Assembly (NCBI GenBank): GCA_963702535.1
Contig: CAVPDG010000023.1
Span: forward strand, 1 to 35,911
DNA length: 35,911 nucleotides
Source: CAVPDG01 sp963702535
GTDB lineage: Bacteria; Chloroflexota; Anaerolineae; Anaerolineales; UBA4823
Direction of reading: 5' to 3'
The position numbers were made by a program, and so were the translations under genes. Positions within the stretch are counted from its first letter, which is position 1. Every line of letters starts with the position of its first letter. The notes beneath the pieces are model-generated. The model was not told where the DNA came from, did not search any database, and saw nothing but the letters and a program-made list of their open reading frames with translations. Shown here in pieces: positions 17,175 through 25,213 of the stretch.

Positions 17175-17322
17175 TGAGGGTGAATTTGAACCCACCCTAG
17201 CGGCTAGAAAGCCCGAAACGTAGATAGGATCCCCTCACGCAAAAAATCTTGAGATCGGACGGTATCTGAAGCCTCTCTACTACCCTAGAGAAGAGCTTGC
17301 ATTCACAAGGTAGATCCAATCC
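17175..17322 (+). ncRNA. Candidate IS110 bridge RNA
   Basis: The left end of the element holds two loop-like segments in the order known for IS110 bridge RNAs. Target loop: ACCCACCCT (17190-17198) matches the left flank plus core ACCCACTCT (17108-17116) at 8 of 9 bases, and GTAG (17220-17223) complements the right core and flank CTAC. Donor loop: ACGGTATCT (17259-17267) equals the right end plus core exactly, and ACAAG (17305-17309) complements the left end CTTGT. A hairpin (AAGC...CTCTCT paired with AGAGAAGAGCTT, about 17269-17300) lies between the donor guides, and TTGAGATC can pair with GATCCAA to close that loop. RNA ends are guesses. Confidence 0.65.
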
Positions 17323-17371
17323 CATGGCCTGACCGATGCCACTTATTAGTGTACCAGAGAAGAGGTGAGAG

Positions 17372-18354
17372 ATGGGAAGCATACTTGGGATCGATGTATC
17401 GAAAGACAGCCTGGATGTGGTACTGATCGAATGGCAGCCGACAGCTTCACAAGGTATTCAGCAACAATGCGGTAGGGCATAAACATCTGGACAACTGGCT
17501 GGTAGCCCAACGGGTAGGGCAATTGCACGTCTGCCTGGAAGCGACGGGGCAGTACGGAGAAGGAGTAGCAGATTTTCTTTTTCAAAGAAGTTACCTGGTC
17601 AGCGTGGTCAATCCGGCGCGGATCAAACGTTATGGGGAGAGCAAGCTGCACCGCAATAAGACGGATAAAGCCGATGCAGCTTTGATCGCAGAGTTCTGCA
17701 AGAAGGAAAATCCGCCTTTATGGGAGCCTCTCACGGCTGAAGTGAAGCATCTGCGGGCGCTTGTGCGCCGCTTGGATGACCTGCAGATCCGCTTATCAGC
17801 AGGAACGGAACCGCTCACTTTGTGGAGAAAAGGATGTCTGGGTGCTGGAAGACTGCAAATGCATCTAAGCTACCTGCAGGAGCGCATCCAGGCGGCTCGC
17901 CAGGCGATCCAGCAGCATATCGAGCAGCATGCCAACCTCAGCTCCCAGCAGGCGCTGCTGGTTTCTATCCCTGGCATTGGCAAGCTTACAGCTGCTCGAT
18001 TGTTAGCTGAAATCGGAGATATCTCGGCCTTTGAAGATGCCCCTCAACTGGCCGCCTATGCTGGGCTCAACCCAAAGGGCTTTCGATCAGGTACTTCGGT
18101 CCACAAAAAGACCCGTATTTCCAAAGAAGGGCAGGGCATTCTTGCGCTACATTCTCTATATGCCTGCCATTGTTGCCAGGAAGCACAACCCGATTATTAT
18201 AGAGTTCTGTAAGCGATTAGCGGACAGGAGGCTTGCAGAAATGGCAATTGTTGTTGCAGCCATGCGGAAGCTGCTACACATCGGATTTGGGGTTTTAAAG
18301 AATAAAGCGCCTTTCGACCCCGACTATGGTAAGCAATTTGCTTTTAACCCTTGA
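17372..18354 (+). pseudogene. IS110-family transposase, frameshifted
   Basis: A DEDD-type recombinase that works with the bridge RNA. The start at 17372 follows GAGGTGAG and gives the canonical GIDVSKDSLDVVL. After a slip near 17435 the frame continues QLHVCLEATGQYGEGVADFL, then NKTDKADAALIAEF. The C-terminal Transposase_20 part shows LLVSIPGIGKLTAARLLAEIG and YAGLNPKGFRSGTSVHKKT, with the probable catalytic Ser in the RSGTS segment. A second slip near 18133 leads to RAFLRYILYMPAIVARKHNP and the end GVLKNKAPFDPDYGKQFAFNP. A pair of compensating slips around 17800-17850 is likely. It is either an inactive copy or the victim of indel errors. Confidence 0.8.
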
Positions 18355-18540
18355 CTTTTAAGACGGTATCTACAAATTACTACTTCGAGACAACTTTTTG
18401 GAAGGGCTGAAGAAGGGCGCATCGTCGTGATATCCTCTATAATATCAGTGGAATTAGACGCCAATTCCATCCGCCAGTGAGATACACAAGCCAACGGGCG
18501 GGTTTCATAATAAATTCTAAAAAAGGATGGGTGAGCTAAA

Positions 18541-19113
18541 ATGACCGACGATTTGCAGCAAGCGCCGCCACAGCCAGAAGTTCAGCCGATCGAACAGGTT
18601 TCAACTCCGTCATCCGACCAGCCGCGTAAATCGAAGAGGCGCATCTGGATCATCATTGGAGTTATCCTCGTTGTTCTCTGTCTGTGTACTGTTGTTTGTG
18701 TCGCAGTCATTGGCACCGGGGCATACAAGGTTTATACAGAAAAAGCCCCTGTTGAATTGGTCCTGGATTCTTATATGCGCTACATGGAAAACAAGGACGT
18801 GGAAAGTGCTTACGCCTTGTTCTCCCCAAGAGCGCAGCGACAAATCCCAATTTCAAAATTACAAGAGGCGCTTGAAGGCAATAACTATTTCCTTTTCGAC
18901 GGGTACCGGAGTTTGTCGATTATGAACATAAACATGATGGCTTCGGCAAATCTCGATCCCGATCTTCCACAAGGATTGGTCGCAAAAGTGGCTGGTATTA
19001 TCAGCTATGATGGTGATGTTCAGGGTGGGTTTAACGGTGTTTTAGAAGAAGTTGGTGACGAGTGGATGATCGACAGTATGTATGTGACAGTACCTCCGAA
19101 TAAGATTAAGTAA
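18541..19113 (+). CDS. Membrane-anchored protein with NTF2-like domain
   Basis: A 190-residue protein: a proline/glutamine-rich cytoplasmic N-terminus, a basic stop (RKSKRR), one membrane helix at about 38-60 (IWIIIGVILVVLCLCTVVCVA), then a 125-residue external domain. That domain opens ELVLDSYMRYMENKDVESAYALFSPRAQ and ends with GFNGVLEEVGDEWMIDSMYV, the helix-then-sheet layout of DUF4864/NTF2-like domains. Function unknown. Four cysteines lie in or near the membrane helix. AAGGATGGGTGA precedes the ATG. Lower GC than its neighbours and next to the IS110 element. A convergent hairpin region follows. Confidence 0.7.
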   Translation: MTDDLQQAPPQPEVQPIEQVSTPSSDQPRKSKRRIWIIIGVILVVLCLCTVVCVAVIGTGAYKVYTEKAPVELVLDSYMRYMENKDVESAYALFSPRAQRQIPISKLQEALEGNNYFLFDGYRSLSIMNINMMASANLDPDLPQGLVAKVAGIISYDGDVQGGFNGVLEEVGDEWMIDSMYVTVPPNKIK

Positions 19114-19194
19114 ATTACTTGCCTGATTGTCTGTGAAATCGGTGGATATCATTATAGGAGTTCCGCACTTCAGGGAAGTGTGGGGTTATTTAGG

Positions 19195-19259
19195 CGAGGC
19201 TCCCCTTCCCTGTTTACTTCCTGCTGTTCTTGAGGAATTAGGGAAGGGATTGAGCCTCG
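19195..19259. other. Large structured hairpin between convergent genes
   Basis: CGAGGCT plus a CCTTCCCT arm (19195-19211) can pair with AGGGAAGG and AGCCTCG (19240-19259). A competing pairing exists with GCCTCGCC at 19292-19299. It lies between the convergent genes ending at 19113 and 19309, so it may be a bidirectional terminator or a structured RNA. A smaller hairpin (CCGCACTTC/GAAGTGTGG) is at 19163-19183. Confidence 0.45.
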
Positions 19260-19308
19260 TCCCGGGGGATCTGTCCGAGGGGAGCAGGCTGCCTCGCCCG
19301 TTGGGGAA

Positions 19309-19782
19309 TTAAGTTCCCTCGTACGCCTTCCTCAGCCCGGCGATATCCAGCTTGACCATCTTGAGCATCGCTTCGGTCACCCGCTGCGCCTTCTCCGGGT
19401 CGGGATCAGACATCAGCTCGCCCAGGACGGTAGGCACGATCTGCCAGGAAAGCCCGTAACGGTCGGTGAGCCAGCCGCACTGCACCTCTTGCCCGCCTGC
19501 GGTGAGCGCTTGCCAGTAGTGGTCCACCTCGGCTTGCGTCTCGCAATAGACGATGAAGGAGATGGCGGGGGTGAAGCTGTACACGGGTCCGCCGTTGATC
19601 GCCAGGAACTCCTGCCCGTGCATGTGAAAGTTGACCGTCATCACCGTGCCGGGCATACCGGGACCCGCCTCGCCGTAGCGAGCCATGTTATCAATGGACG
19701 AGCCGGGGAAGAGTCCGGTGTAGAAGCTCACCGCCTCTTCGGCGTTATTGTCGAACCACAAGCTGATGGCAAAGTTTTGCAT
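19309..19782 (-). CDS. VOC-family (PhnB/3-dmu-9_3-mt-like) protein
   Basis: A 157-residue cytoplasmic protein of the vicinal-oxygen-chelate superfamily, Pfam 3-dmu-9_3-mt (PhnB-like). The opening ISLWFDNNAEEAVSFYTGLFPGSSI, the middle MTVNFHMHGQEFLAINGGP and the late CGWLTDRYGLSWQIVPTVLGEL are characteristic. Such proteins often lack the full metal triad; no enzymatic activity can be assigned. AGGAG lies eight bases before the ATG. It is in the same direction as, and 79 bases downstream of, the second VOC gene, a possible operon. Confidence 0.9.
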   Translation of the reverse strand: MQNFAISLWFDNNAEEAVSFYTGLFPGSSIDNMARYGEAGPGMPGTVMTVNFHMHGQEFLAINGGPVYSFTPAISFIVYCETQAEVDHYWQALTAGGQEVQCGWLTDRYGLSWQIVPTVLGELMSDPDPEKAQRVTEAMLKMVKLDIAGLRKAYEGT

Positions 19783-19800
19783 GATTCTTCACTCCTGTGT

Positions 19801-19855
19801 TTAGATTCTTTGCGCCTTTCGTGATAACTTTGTGTGCTTCGTGTTTTAATCCCTT
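19801..19855. repeat. Dispersed CTTTGCGCCTTTCGTG repeat
   Basis: TTCTTTGCGCCTTTCGTG and CTTTGTGTGCTTCGTGTTTTAAT, between the two VOC genes, are the reverse-orientation form of the CACAAAGG repeat family seen near 10100 and 32043. Confidence 0.55.
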
Positions 19856-19861
19856 TACAAC

Positions 19862-20233
19862 TCACATGCCCGCATCGGGGAGGGCCTGGTGCAGACCGAC
19901 GACGATGCCGCAGTTGTCCCGGATGTACGCCTGGTAGCCCACGCCGGGGATGACGTCCTTGGGCATGACCACCTCGGCGCCGTTTGCCAGGGCTTTCGCC
20001 AGCACGGCGTCCAGGTCGTCCACCTCGACGGTGTTGATCGTGCCGGTCATCTCGGGGTTGGCGAGCATCAGCCCGCCGTTGATGCCGGGCGTGTCGCCGT
20101 CGCCGCTGGAGACCAGCCAGTACTCGACGGGACCTTCCCACTTGTCCACCTGCCAGCCGAAGACCTCACGGTAGAACTGGGCGGTCTTCTCCAGGTCGGT
20201 GGTGACGAGCTCGAAATGGGTGAAGCGGTTCAT
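19862..20233 (-). CDS. Glyoxalase/VOC-family protein
   Basis: A 123-residue glyoxalase/bleomycin-resistance-type protein. It starts MNRFTHFELVTTDLEKTAQFYREVFGW, the classic first beta-alpha unit, with possible metal ligand H6 in the first strand. The second half carries INTVEVDDLDAVLAKALANGAEVVMPKDVIPGVGYQAYIRDNCG, where the typical final Glu ligand position is not obvious. GGAGG lies seven bases upstream of the ATG. It is upstream of the PhnB-like gene on the same strand. Substrate unknown. Confidence 0.9.
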   Translation of the reverse strand: MNRFTHFELVTTDLEKTAQFYREVFGWQVDKWEGPVEYWLVSSGDGDTPGINGGLMLANPEMTGTINTVEVDDLDAVLAKALANGAEVVMPKDVIPGVGYQAYIRDNCGIVVGLHQALPDAGM

Positions 20234-20361
20234 GGGGTTGCCTCCGGTAAGGGTAATATTGGATAGGTTATCTCCGATTATAAATCAGAACATTTGTTCG
20301 GTAGATTAGAGATTGCTGAGAATCCAACAAAGATCCCCGATTTCTGCGAGAAATCCGGGAT

Positions 20362-20515
20362 CACAGTAGGGGCGCGGCAAAACGCGGCATCACAGTAGGG
20401 GCGCGGCAGAACGCGCATCACAGTAGGGGCGCGGCGAAACAGGCATCACGCGGCATACAGACCGGGCTCATGTAGGGGCGCGGCAGAACGCTGTCACAGT
20501 CGCGGCTAGAGCTGT
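20362..20515. repeat. Array of about 28-bp GTAGGGGCGCGGC tandem repeats
   Basis: Four recognisable units begin CACAGTAGGGGCGCGGC or CATGTAGGGGCGCGGC and end in AACGCGGCAT-like tails, with degenerate pieces between. There are no unique spacers of constant length. Confidence 0.7.
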
Positions 20516-20517
20516 CT

Positions 20518-20757
20518 TGCCGCGCCCCTACTGCCACGCCTCTACATGCGGCGCCCCTACTGACCCGCTTGGTGCACAATGCTTGCCCGCGCCCCCACTG
20601 ACCCGCTTAGTGCAGAATGTTTGCCGTGCCCCTACTGACCCGTCTGGTGCACAATGTTTGCTCGCGCCCGCTACTGACCCGCCTGGTGCACAATGTTAGC
20701 CGCGCCCTTACTGACCCGTCTGGTGCACAATGTTTGCCGCGCCCCCTACCTACTGCA
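20518..20757. repeat. Array of about 37-bp GCCCCTACTGACCCG tandem repeats
   Basis: Five or more units read GCCCCTACTGACCCGYYTGGTGCACAATG followed by TTTGCCGC, with period 37-38. The GCCGCGCCCCTAC core is the reverse complement of the GTAGGGGCGCGGC core in the preceding array, so the two arrays face each other. The period is not a multiple of three, so the open frames over it are accidental. Confidence 0.75.
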
Positions 20758-20775
20758 CCGCGACACATTCGGCGA

Positions 20776-21470
20776 TTATGGGGTTTTATTGCTGACCTTC
20801 CCCTCCAGCAGCGTGATCACCGCCTGGAAGATGGGGTTGCCGGTAGCGGCGGCGCTCGCCGAGCCGCTGTTGCCGCTCGCGTTGCCCTGGCGGAAGAAGC
20901 CCTGCCCGCCGCCGCCATTGCCGCGGAACTCAAAAGTTGGACCGCCAGCGCCTATATCCGGCGGCGCTCCACCTTCGCCGGGGGTAAATCCCTGCGGCAT
21001 CTGCCCGGAGGCGCGCGCCGCTTGCATGGTGGACTGCATCTCGGGAGTCAGGTCGCCCGGACCAGCGCCGCCGCCCATCTGGAAGCCGTACTTGCTCGCC
21101 AGGTCAGCCATCCCCTGCCCGGAGAGGTCCAGCGCCTGGATGGCTTGCACCTGCTCGGGGGTCATGCTCTGCTCGATCTGGTCGAAGAGCCCGCTCATTT
21201 CCTCGCTGGCGACGTTATCGGCGCCGGTGAGGCTGTTGGCGGCTTTCCACAGCGGCAGCAGCGCCTGCGCCTGCTCGGCGGTGACGGCGTTGGGGGTGTC
21301 TTCCAGGGCGAGTGTGCCCAGGGCAAGCTGCATGCGCTGGTCCAGTTGGCGAGCCTGTCCGCCCCCGGAGGCGGCGGTTGGGCTTTGCGCCTGGGCTTGC
21401 GAGCAGGCGGTTAGCAGCAGCGCCAGGATGCCAGCAGGGTGAGAGAGAAGGGAAAGGTAGCTTTTTTCAT
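20776..21470 (-). CDS. Lipoprotein of the export cluster, one frameshift
   Basis: A predicted lipoprotein of about 230 residues. The start at 21470 follows GGAG by six bases and begins MKKATFPFSLTLLA. A one-base slip near 21440 is needed to reach ILALLLTACS, a textbook lipobox with the lipidated cysteine. The mature part is helical (QLALGTLALEDTPNAVTAEQAQALLPLWKA; MSGLFDQIEQSMTPEQVQAIQALDL) and ends in a glycine/asparagine-rich tail (FRGNGGGGQGFFRQGN...). This protein type recurs next to MacB-like transporters in Anaerolineae; its role is unknown. It is the last gene of the minus-strand cluster starting at 26916, 24 bases after the ABC-permease stop. Confidence 0.75.
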
Positions 21471-21494
21471 AAGAAACTCCAGGTGGATAAGGGA

Positions 21495-23498
21495 TTATTC
21501 ATGCCGCAGCGCTTCGATCGGGTCGAGCTGGGCGGCTTTGTTGGCGGGGTAGAAGCCGAAGAAGACGCCCACGGCTGCGGCGGAGGAGAATGCCAGCAAG
21601 ATGCTGCTGGGGACGATGGCGGTGGTCATGCCGCCCACGGCGCCGTAAAGCACGGCGCCCGCCACCCCCGCGATGACGCCGATCAGCCCGCCCACCATGC
21701 TCAGCAGCAGCGCCTCGGAGAGGAACTGCAGGCGGATGTCGTTGGGCGTGGCGCCCACCGACTGGCGGATGCCGATCTCGCGCGTGCGCTCGGTGACGCT
21801 GACCAGCATGATGTTCATGATGCCGATGCCGCCGACGATGAGCGAGACGCCCGCCACCCAGGAGAGCAGGCTGCGGAAGGCTGCCGTGGTCGATTCCTGG
21901 GTCTGGATGACGTCCTCCTGGGTGCGCACGCTGAAATCAGCTTCATCCACGCTGACGTCATGGCGGCGGGCGAGCAGCAGGGTGATCTGGTTGACGACGG
22001 TGGTCAGGTCGGCGTCATCCTGCAGCTCGACGGTGATCTCGCGCACCGAATCGCCCATGACACGCGCGAAGAAGGATGGGGTGAACTTGTCGAAGACCAG
22101 GGTGATGGGAGCGAAGAGCATGGCGTCGTAATCGGTGTTGCCCACCAGCCCTTTCGGCTCGAAGACGCCCACCACGGTGAGCTTGACATCGCCCACGCTG
22201 ACCACCTGCCCGATGGGGCTGGTATCGCCGAAGAGCTCGCTCGCCAGGCTGGAGCCCAGGATGGCAATGCGCGCTTTGCGGTCGATGTCGGTCAGGGTGA
22301 CGTAGCGCCCGGCAGCCAGGGTCATATCGCGCACGGAGGGGAAGCCGGAGGTGGTGCCCTGGATGGTGACATCCTCCACGGTCACGTCGCCGGCTTTGAC
22401 GGTCTCGGACGAGTTCTGGGTGACATCGACGCTCTTGACGCCGCTGAGGTTATCGCGGATCGCCCAGGCGTCGTCGTACACCAACCCGCCGCCGGCGGAC
22501 TGCATGCCGGGTCCCATGCGGCTGAACGCCGCCTGGACGTAGACCAGGTTGGAGCCGAGACCGGTGATGCGATCTCGGATGGCTTTTTCGGTGCCGGCGG
22601 AGATGGAGACCATAACGATGACGGCAGCGACGCCGATGATGACGCCTAGCATGGTGAGCAGTGAGCGTAGCTTGTTGCGCGTGAGACCTTTCCAGGCGAT
22701 TTGGGCAATCTTTCTAATGTGCATGGGGCGCCTCGGGGGTGGATTCGGATGTCGAGGGGATTGTAGAGACGCATCATAGCGTGTTACGTTATGAACGCCG
22801 TTGCGTTCGTCGGAGGCGATGCGACCATCGAGGAAACGGATGATGCGCGTGGCGTGCCGGGCGACGAGGGGGTCGTGGGTGACCATGACGATGGTGCGCC
22901 CCTGGGCGTTGAGGGCGTGCAGGATGTCCATGATCTCGCCGCCGGAGCGCGAATCGAGGTTGCCGGTGGGCTCGTCGGCGAGGATCATGGCGGGGTCGTT
23001 GATCAGGGCGCGGGCGATGGCGACGCGCTGCGCCTGTCCGCCGGAGAGCTCGTGGGGCTGGTGCGAGGTGCGGTCAGCCAGACCCACGGCGGTGAGGGCT
23101 TCCACGGCGCGCAGGTACATCTGGTCATCGGGCACGGTCGCGCCGTTGCGGCTGTAGATGAGCGGCAGGATGACGTTCTCGATGGCGGAGGTGCGCGGCA
23201 GCAGGTTGTAGGACTGGAAGATGAAGCCCAAGCGCCGGTTGCGGATGTGGGCAAGCTGCGCCTTGCTCAGGTCAGACACATCCTCACCCGCCAGCAGGTA
23301 GCGCCCGCGGGTGGGGCGGTCCAGGCAGCCGAGGATGTTCATCAGCGTGCTCTTGCCCGAGCCGGAGGGTCCCATGATGGCGACGAACTCGCCGGCGGAG
23401 ATGGTCAGGTTGATACCCTCCAGAGCGGCGATCTGGGCGTCGCCTTGACCGTAGATCTTGGTGATCTCAATCAATTCAATAATGGCTTGATCTGTCAT
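21495..23498 (-). CDS. MacB-like ABC transporter, ATPase fused to permease
   Basis: A 667-residue inner-membrane exporter subunit. The ATPase domain (1-230) has Walker A GPSGSGKST, Q-loop FQSYNLLPRTS, signature LSGGQAQRVAIARAL, Walker B MILADEPTGNLD and switch HD (VTHDP). A 30-residue linker leads to a FtsX/MacB-type permease: first helix in KLRSLLTMLGVIIGVAAVIVMVS, a large extracytoplasmic domain (about 300-530), then helices at VAGVSLIVGGIGIMNIMLVSVTERTREIGIRQSVGA and two more near the C-terminus. This domain order is that of MacB. An internal ATG at 22724 (MHIRKIAQIAWKGL) with GAGG upstream could be the start of a separate permease. It overlaps the adaptor gene by 23 bases. Frame intact over 2 kb. 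Confidence 0.85.
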   Translation of the reverse strand: MTDQAIIELIEITKIYGQGDAQIAALEGINLTISAGEFVAIMGPSGSGKSTLMNILGCLDRPTRGRYLLAGEDVSDLSKAQLAHIRNRRLGFIFQSYNLLPRTSAIENVILPLIYSRNGATVPDDQMYLRAVEALTAVGLADRTSHQPHELSGGQAQRVAIARALINDPAMILADEPTGNLDSRSGGEIMDILHALNAQGRTIVMVTHDPLVARHATRIIRFLDGRIASDERNGVHNVTRYDASLQSPRHPNPPPRRPMHIRKIAQIAWKGLTRNKLRSLLTMLGVIIGVAAVIVMVSISAGTEKAIRDRITGLGSNLVYVQAAFSRMGPGMQSAGGGLVYDDAWAIRDNLSGVKSVDVTQNSSETVKAGDVTVEDVTIQGTTSGFPSVRDMTLAAGRYVTLTDIDRKARIAILGSSLASELFGDTSPIGQVVSVGDVKLTVVGVFEPKGLVGNTDYDAMLFAPITLVFDKFTPSFFARVMGDSVREITVELQDDADLTTVVNQITLLLARRHDVSVDEADFSVRTQEDVIQTQESTTAAFRSLLSWVAGVSLIVGGIGIMNIMLVSVTERTREIGIRQSVGATPNDIRLQFLSEALLLSMVGGLIGVIAGVAGAVLYGAVGGMTTAIVPSSILLAFSSAAAVGVFFGFYPANKAAQLDPIEALRHE

Positions 23499-25207
23499 TG
23501 CTCACTTCCTGTTGCAGAGATGGGTTTGCAGGCGCCTCATCCAGGGAGACGTATTCTCCGGCGGAAAGCCCGCTGAGGATCTGGGCGCTGGTGTAATCCT
23601 GCAAGCCGACGGTGACGGGGCGCTCTTCGAGCTGCTCGCCGTTCACCACATAGACGACGTAGCCGCCGGACTCCGTCTCGTGCAAAGCGACGACCGGCGC
23701 CAGGAGCACATCCTGCGCTTCGGCGGAGATCACCTCCACAGCGGCGGTGAAGCCGAGCGGGACGATGGACTCGGGCGTGGGAGGCGCGGAATCCAGGCGC
23801 ACCAGGGCGCGCGTGGAGCCAGCCAGGTCGTCGATCGTCACGAGGCGCGGTCCTTCGTCGGCTCCCGGCATGCCGGGAAAGGCAGCCGCTTCACTGTTGG
23901 AAGAGGACAGGCTGGGGTAAACCTGCACCACCGCCCCGGTGAGCGTGGTATCGGGATAGGCGTCGAAGACGACTTTCACCTGTATAGCCCACCTGCACGG
24001 CGTTGTAATCGGACTCGTCCAGGCTGATCTCGAGCATGGGGGCGCTCATGTCGGCAAGGGTGATGATATTTCCAGCCTTGAGGCGGTCGCCAACCTCAGC
24101 GTCTACGGCGGTGACCACGCCGTCCATAGGGGCGGTCAGGTCGACGAGCAGGGTATCCTGCTCAGCCAGGGCGAGCTTAGCCTGGGCGGCTGCCAGCCTC
24201 GCTTCAGCCATAGCGATCTCACGCGGGTCGGGTCCGTCTTTCAGGCGCTCGGTTTCCGCCTGGGCTTCAGCCAATCCCGCCTGCGCTTCAGCCAGGTCGC
24301 CGGCGGAGGGTCCGGCGGCGGCAGCGGTGTAATCTTCCTGCGCCAGGGCAAGCTGCGCCTGGGCGGTGACGGACTTCGCCTGGGCGAGAGCCAGCGCGTC
24401 GGCGTCAGCCGTCTCGCCCATGCTCTGGTAAGCCGCCTGGCGCTTTTCCAGGTCGGCTTTTTGCTCAATGAGGCGCACCTTGAGCTGGGCGAGCTGCTGG
24501 CGCAGCCGCGATTTCAGTGCATCGGGGGCGGTCTTGATCTGGTTCGCCAGGCGGGCGATCTGCTCGTCCAGGGCTTGCAGGTCTTTCTCCTTGAAGAGCA
24601 GGGCGGAGAGCGCCACATCCTTCGCCGCCTGGGAGGGTTGGGCGTTGAGGATGGCAAGCTGCTCCTCGGCGTCTTGCACGGCTTGCTCAGCCTGCGCCAG
24701 GGCTTGCTGCGCCTGCGCCAGCTCGGGGGCGTTATCCTGCACCTCGACCAGGGTAGCCTGCGCCTGCTCCAGGGCGACCAGCGCCTCGGCGGCAGCTTTA
24801 TCCGCGTTGGCGTACAGGTCGTCCAGCGCCTGCTGCGCGACGATGCGGTTGTACTGTGCCGCGGCAAGGGCGGCTGCCAGCTCGGCTTCGCTGCGGTTCA
24901 CCTGCAGGCGGGCGAGAACCTCGCCGGCTTTGACCGTATCGCCGGGCTGCACATCCAGCTCAACCAGCTCGCCGGCTTGCTGGAAGCCGAGCGAGACCTC
25001 GGAGACGGGGACGATCTCCCCCACGCCGCTGGCGGAGACGGTGATATCACCCATGCTCGCCACTGCCTGCGTGATGCCCTGGCTTTATCCTCTTGCGAAG
25101 TCAACGAGCCCGTCCAAACCCTTGCTGGAGGCGTAGGCATATCCGGCGCCGCCGAGCAGCGCCAGGCAGATCACGACGAGCAGAGTGATGAGGAGCTTAC
25201 GCTTCAC
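23476..25207 (-). CDS. Efflux adaptor protein (HlyD/MacA-like) 1, two frameshifts
   Basis: A periplasm-type adaptor of about 570 residues for the MacB-like transporter. A GTG start at 25207 with GGAG nine bases upstream begins a membrane anchor (KRKLLITLLVVICLALLGG). After a slip near 25080-25095 comes the lipoyl half-motif VELDVQPGDTVKAGEVLARL, a long alanine/glutamine/leucine coiled-coil hairpin (about residues 105-330) and the second half-motif LTAPMDGVVTAVDAEVGDRLKAGNIITLAD. A second slip near 23980 leads to the beta-barrel VKVVFDAYPDTTLTGAV and the end VTVGLQDYTSAQILSGLSAGE. It is a paralog of the adaptor encoded directly upstream; only six bases separate the two genes. Confidence 0.8.
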
Positions 25208-25213
25208 GGCGGA

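Larger units (their letters stand above)
17115..18371 (+). mobile_element. IS110-family insertion sequence with CT core
   Basis: A 1257-bp element. The right end reads ACGGTAT-CT (18363-18371) and the left end CT-TGTAT (17115-17121), so a circular junction would read ACGGTAT-CT-TGTAT. The 256-base non-coding left end lies before the transposase and only 17 bases follow its stop, the layout of the IS110 (not IS1111) group, in which the left end encodes a bridge RNA. A second, partial right end at 13065 ends at the same CT. There are no terminal inverted repeats, as expected for the family. Confidence 0.75.

Noticed and set aside
17372..18371. IS1111-type IS110 with the guide RNA in the right end
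   Set aside because: Only 17 bases follow the transposase stop, and both guide pairs are found in the 256-base left end.
20362..20757. CRISPR array
   Set aside because: The units run head to tail with degenerate copies and no unique spacers of constant length. The unit changes from 28 to 37 bases and reverses orientation, and no cas gene is present.
20517..21414. Open reading frames over and beyond the 37-bp repeats on the plus strand
   Set aside because: The repeat period is not a multiple of three and the frames run antisense to the lipoprotein gene; they lack start signals.
21312..22649. A 445-codon plus-strand frame over the ABC permease
   Set aside because: It is antisense to a conserved 667-residue transporter, Gly/Asp/His-rich, with no ribosome-binding site.
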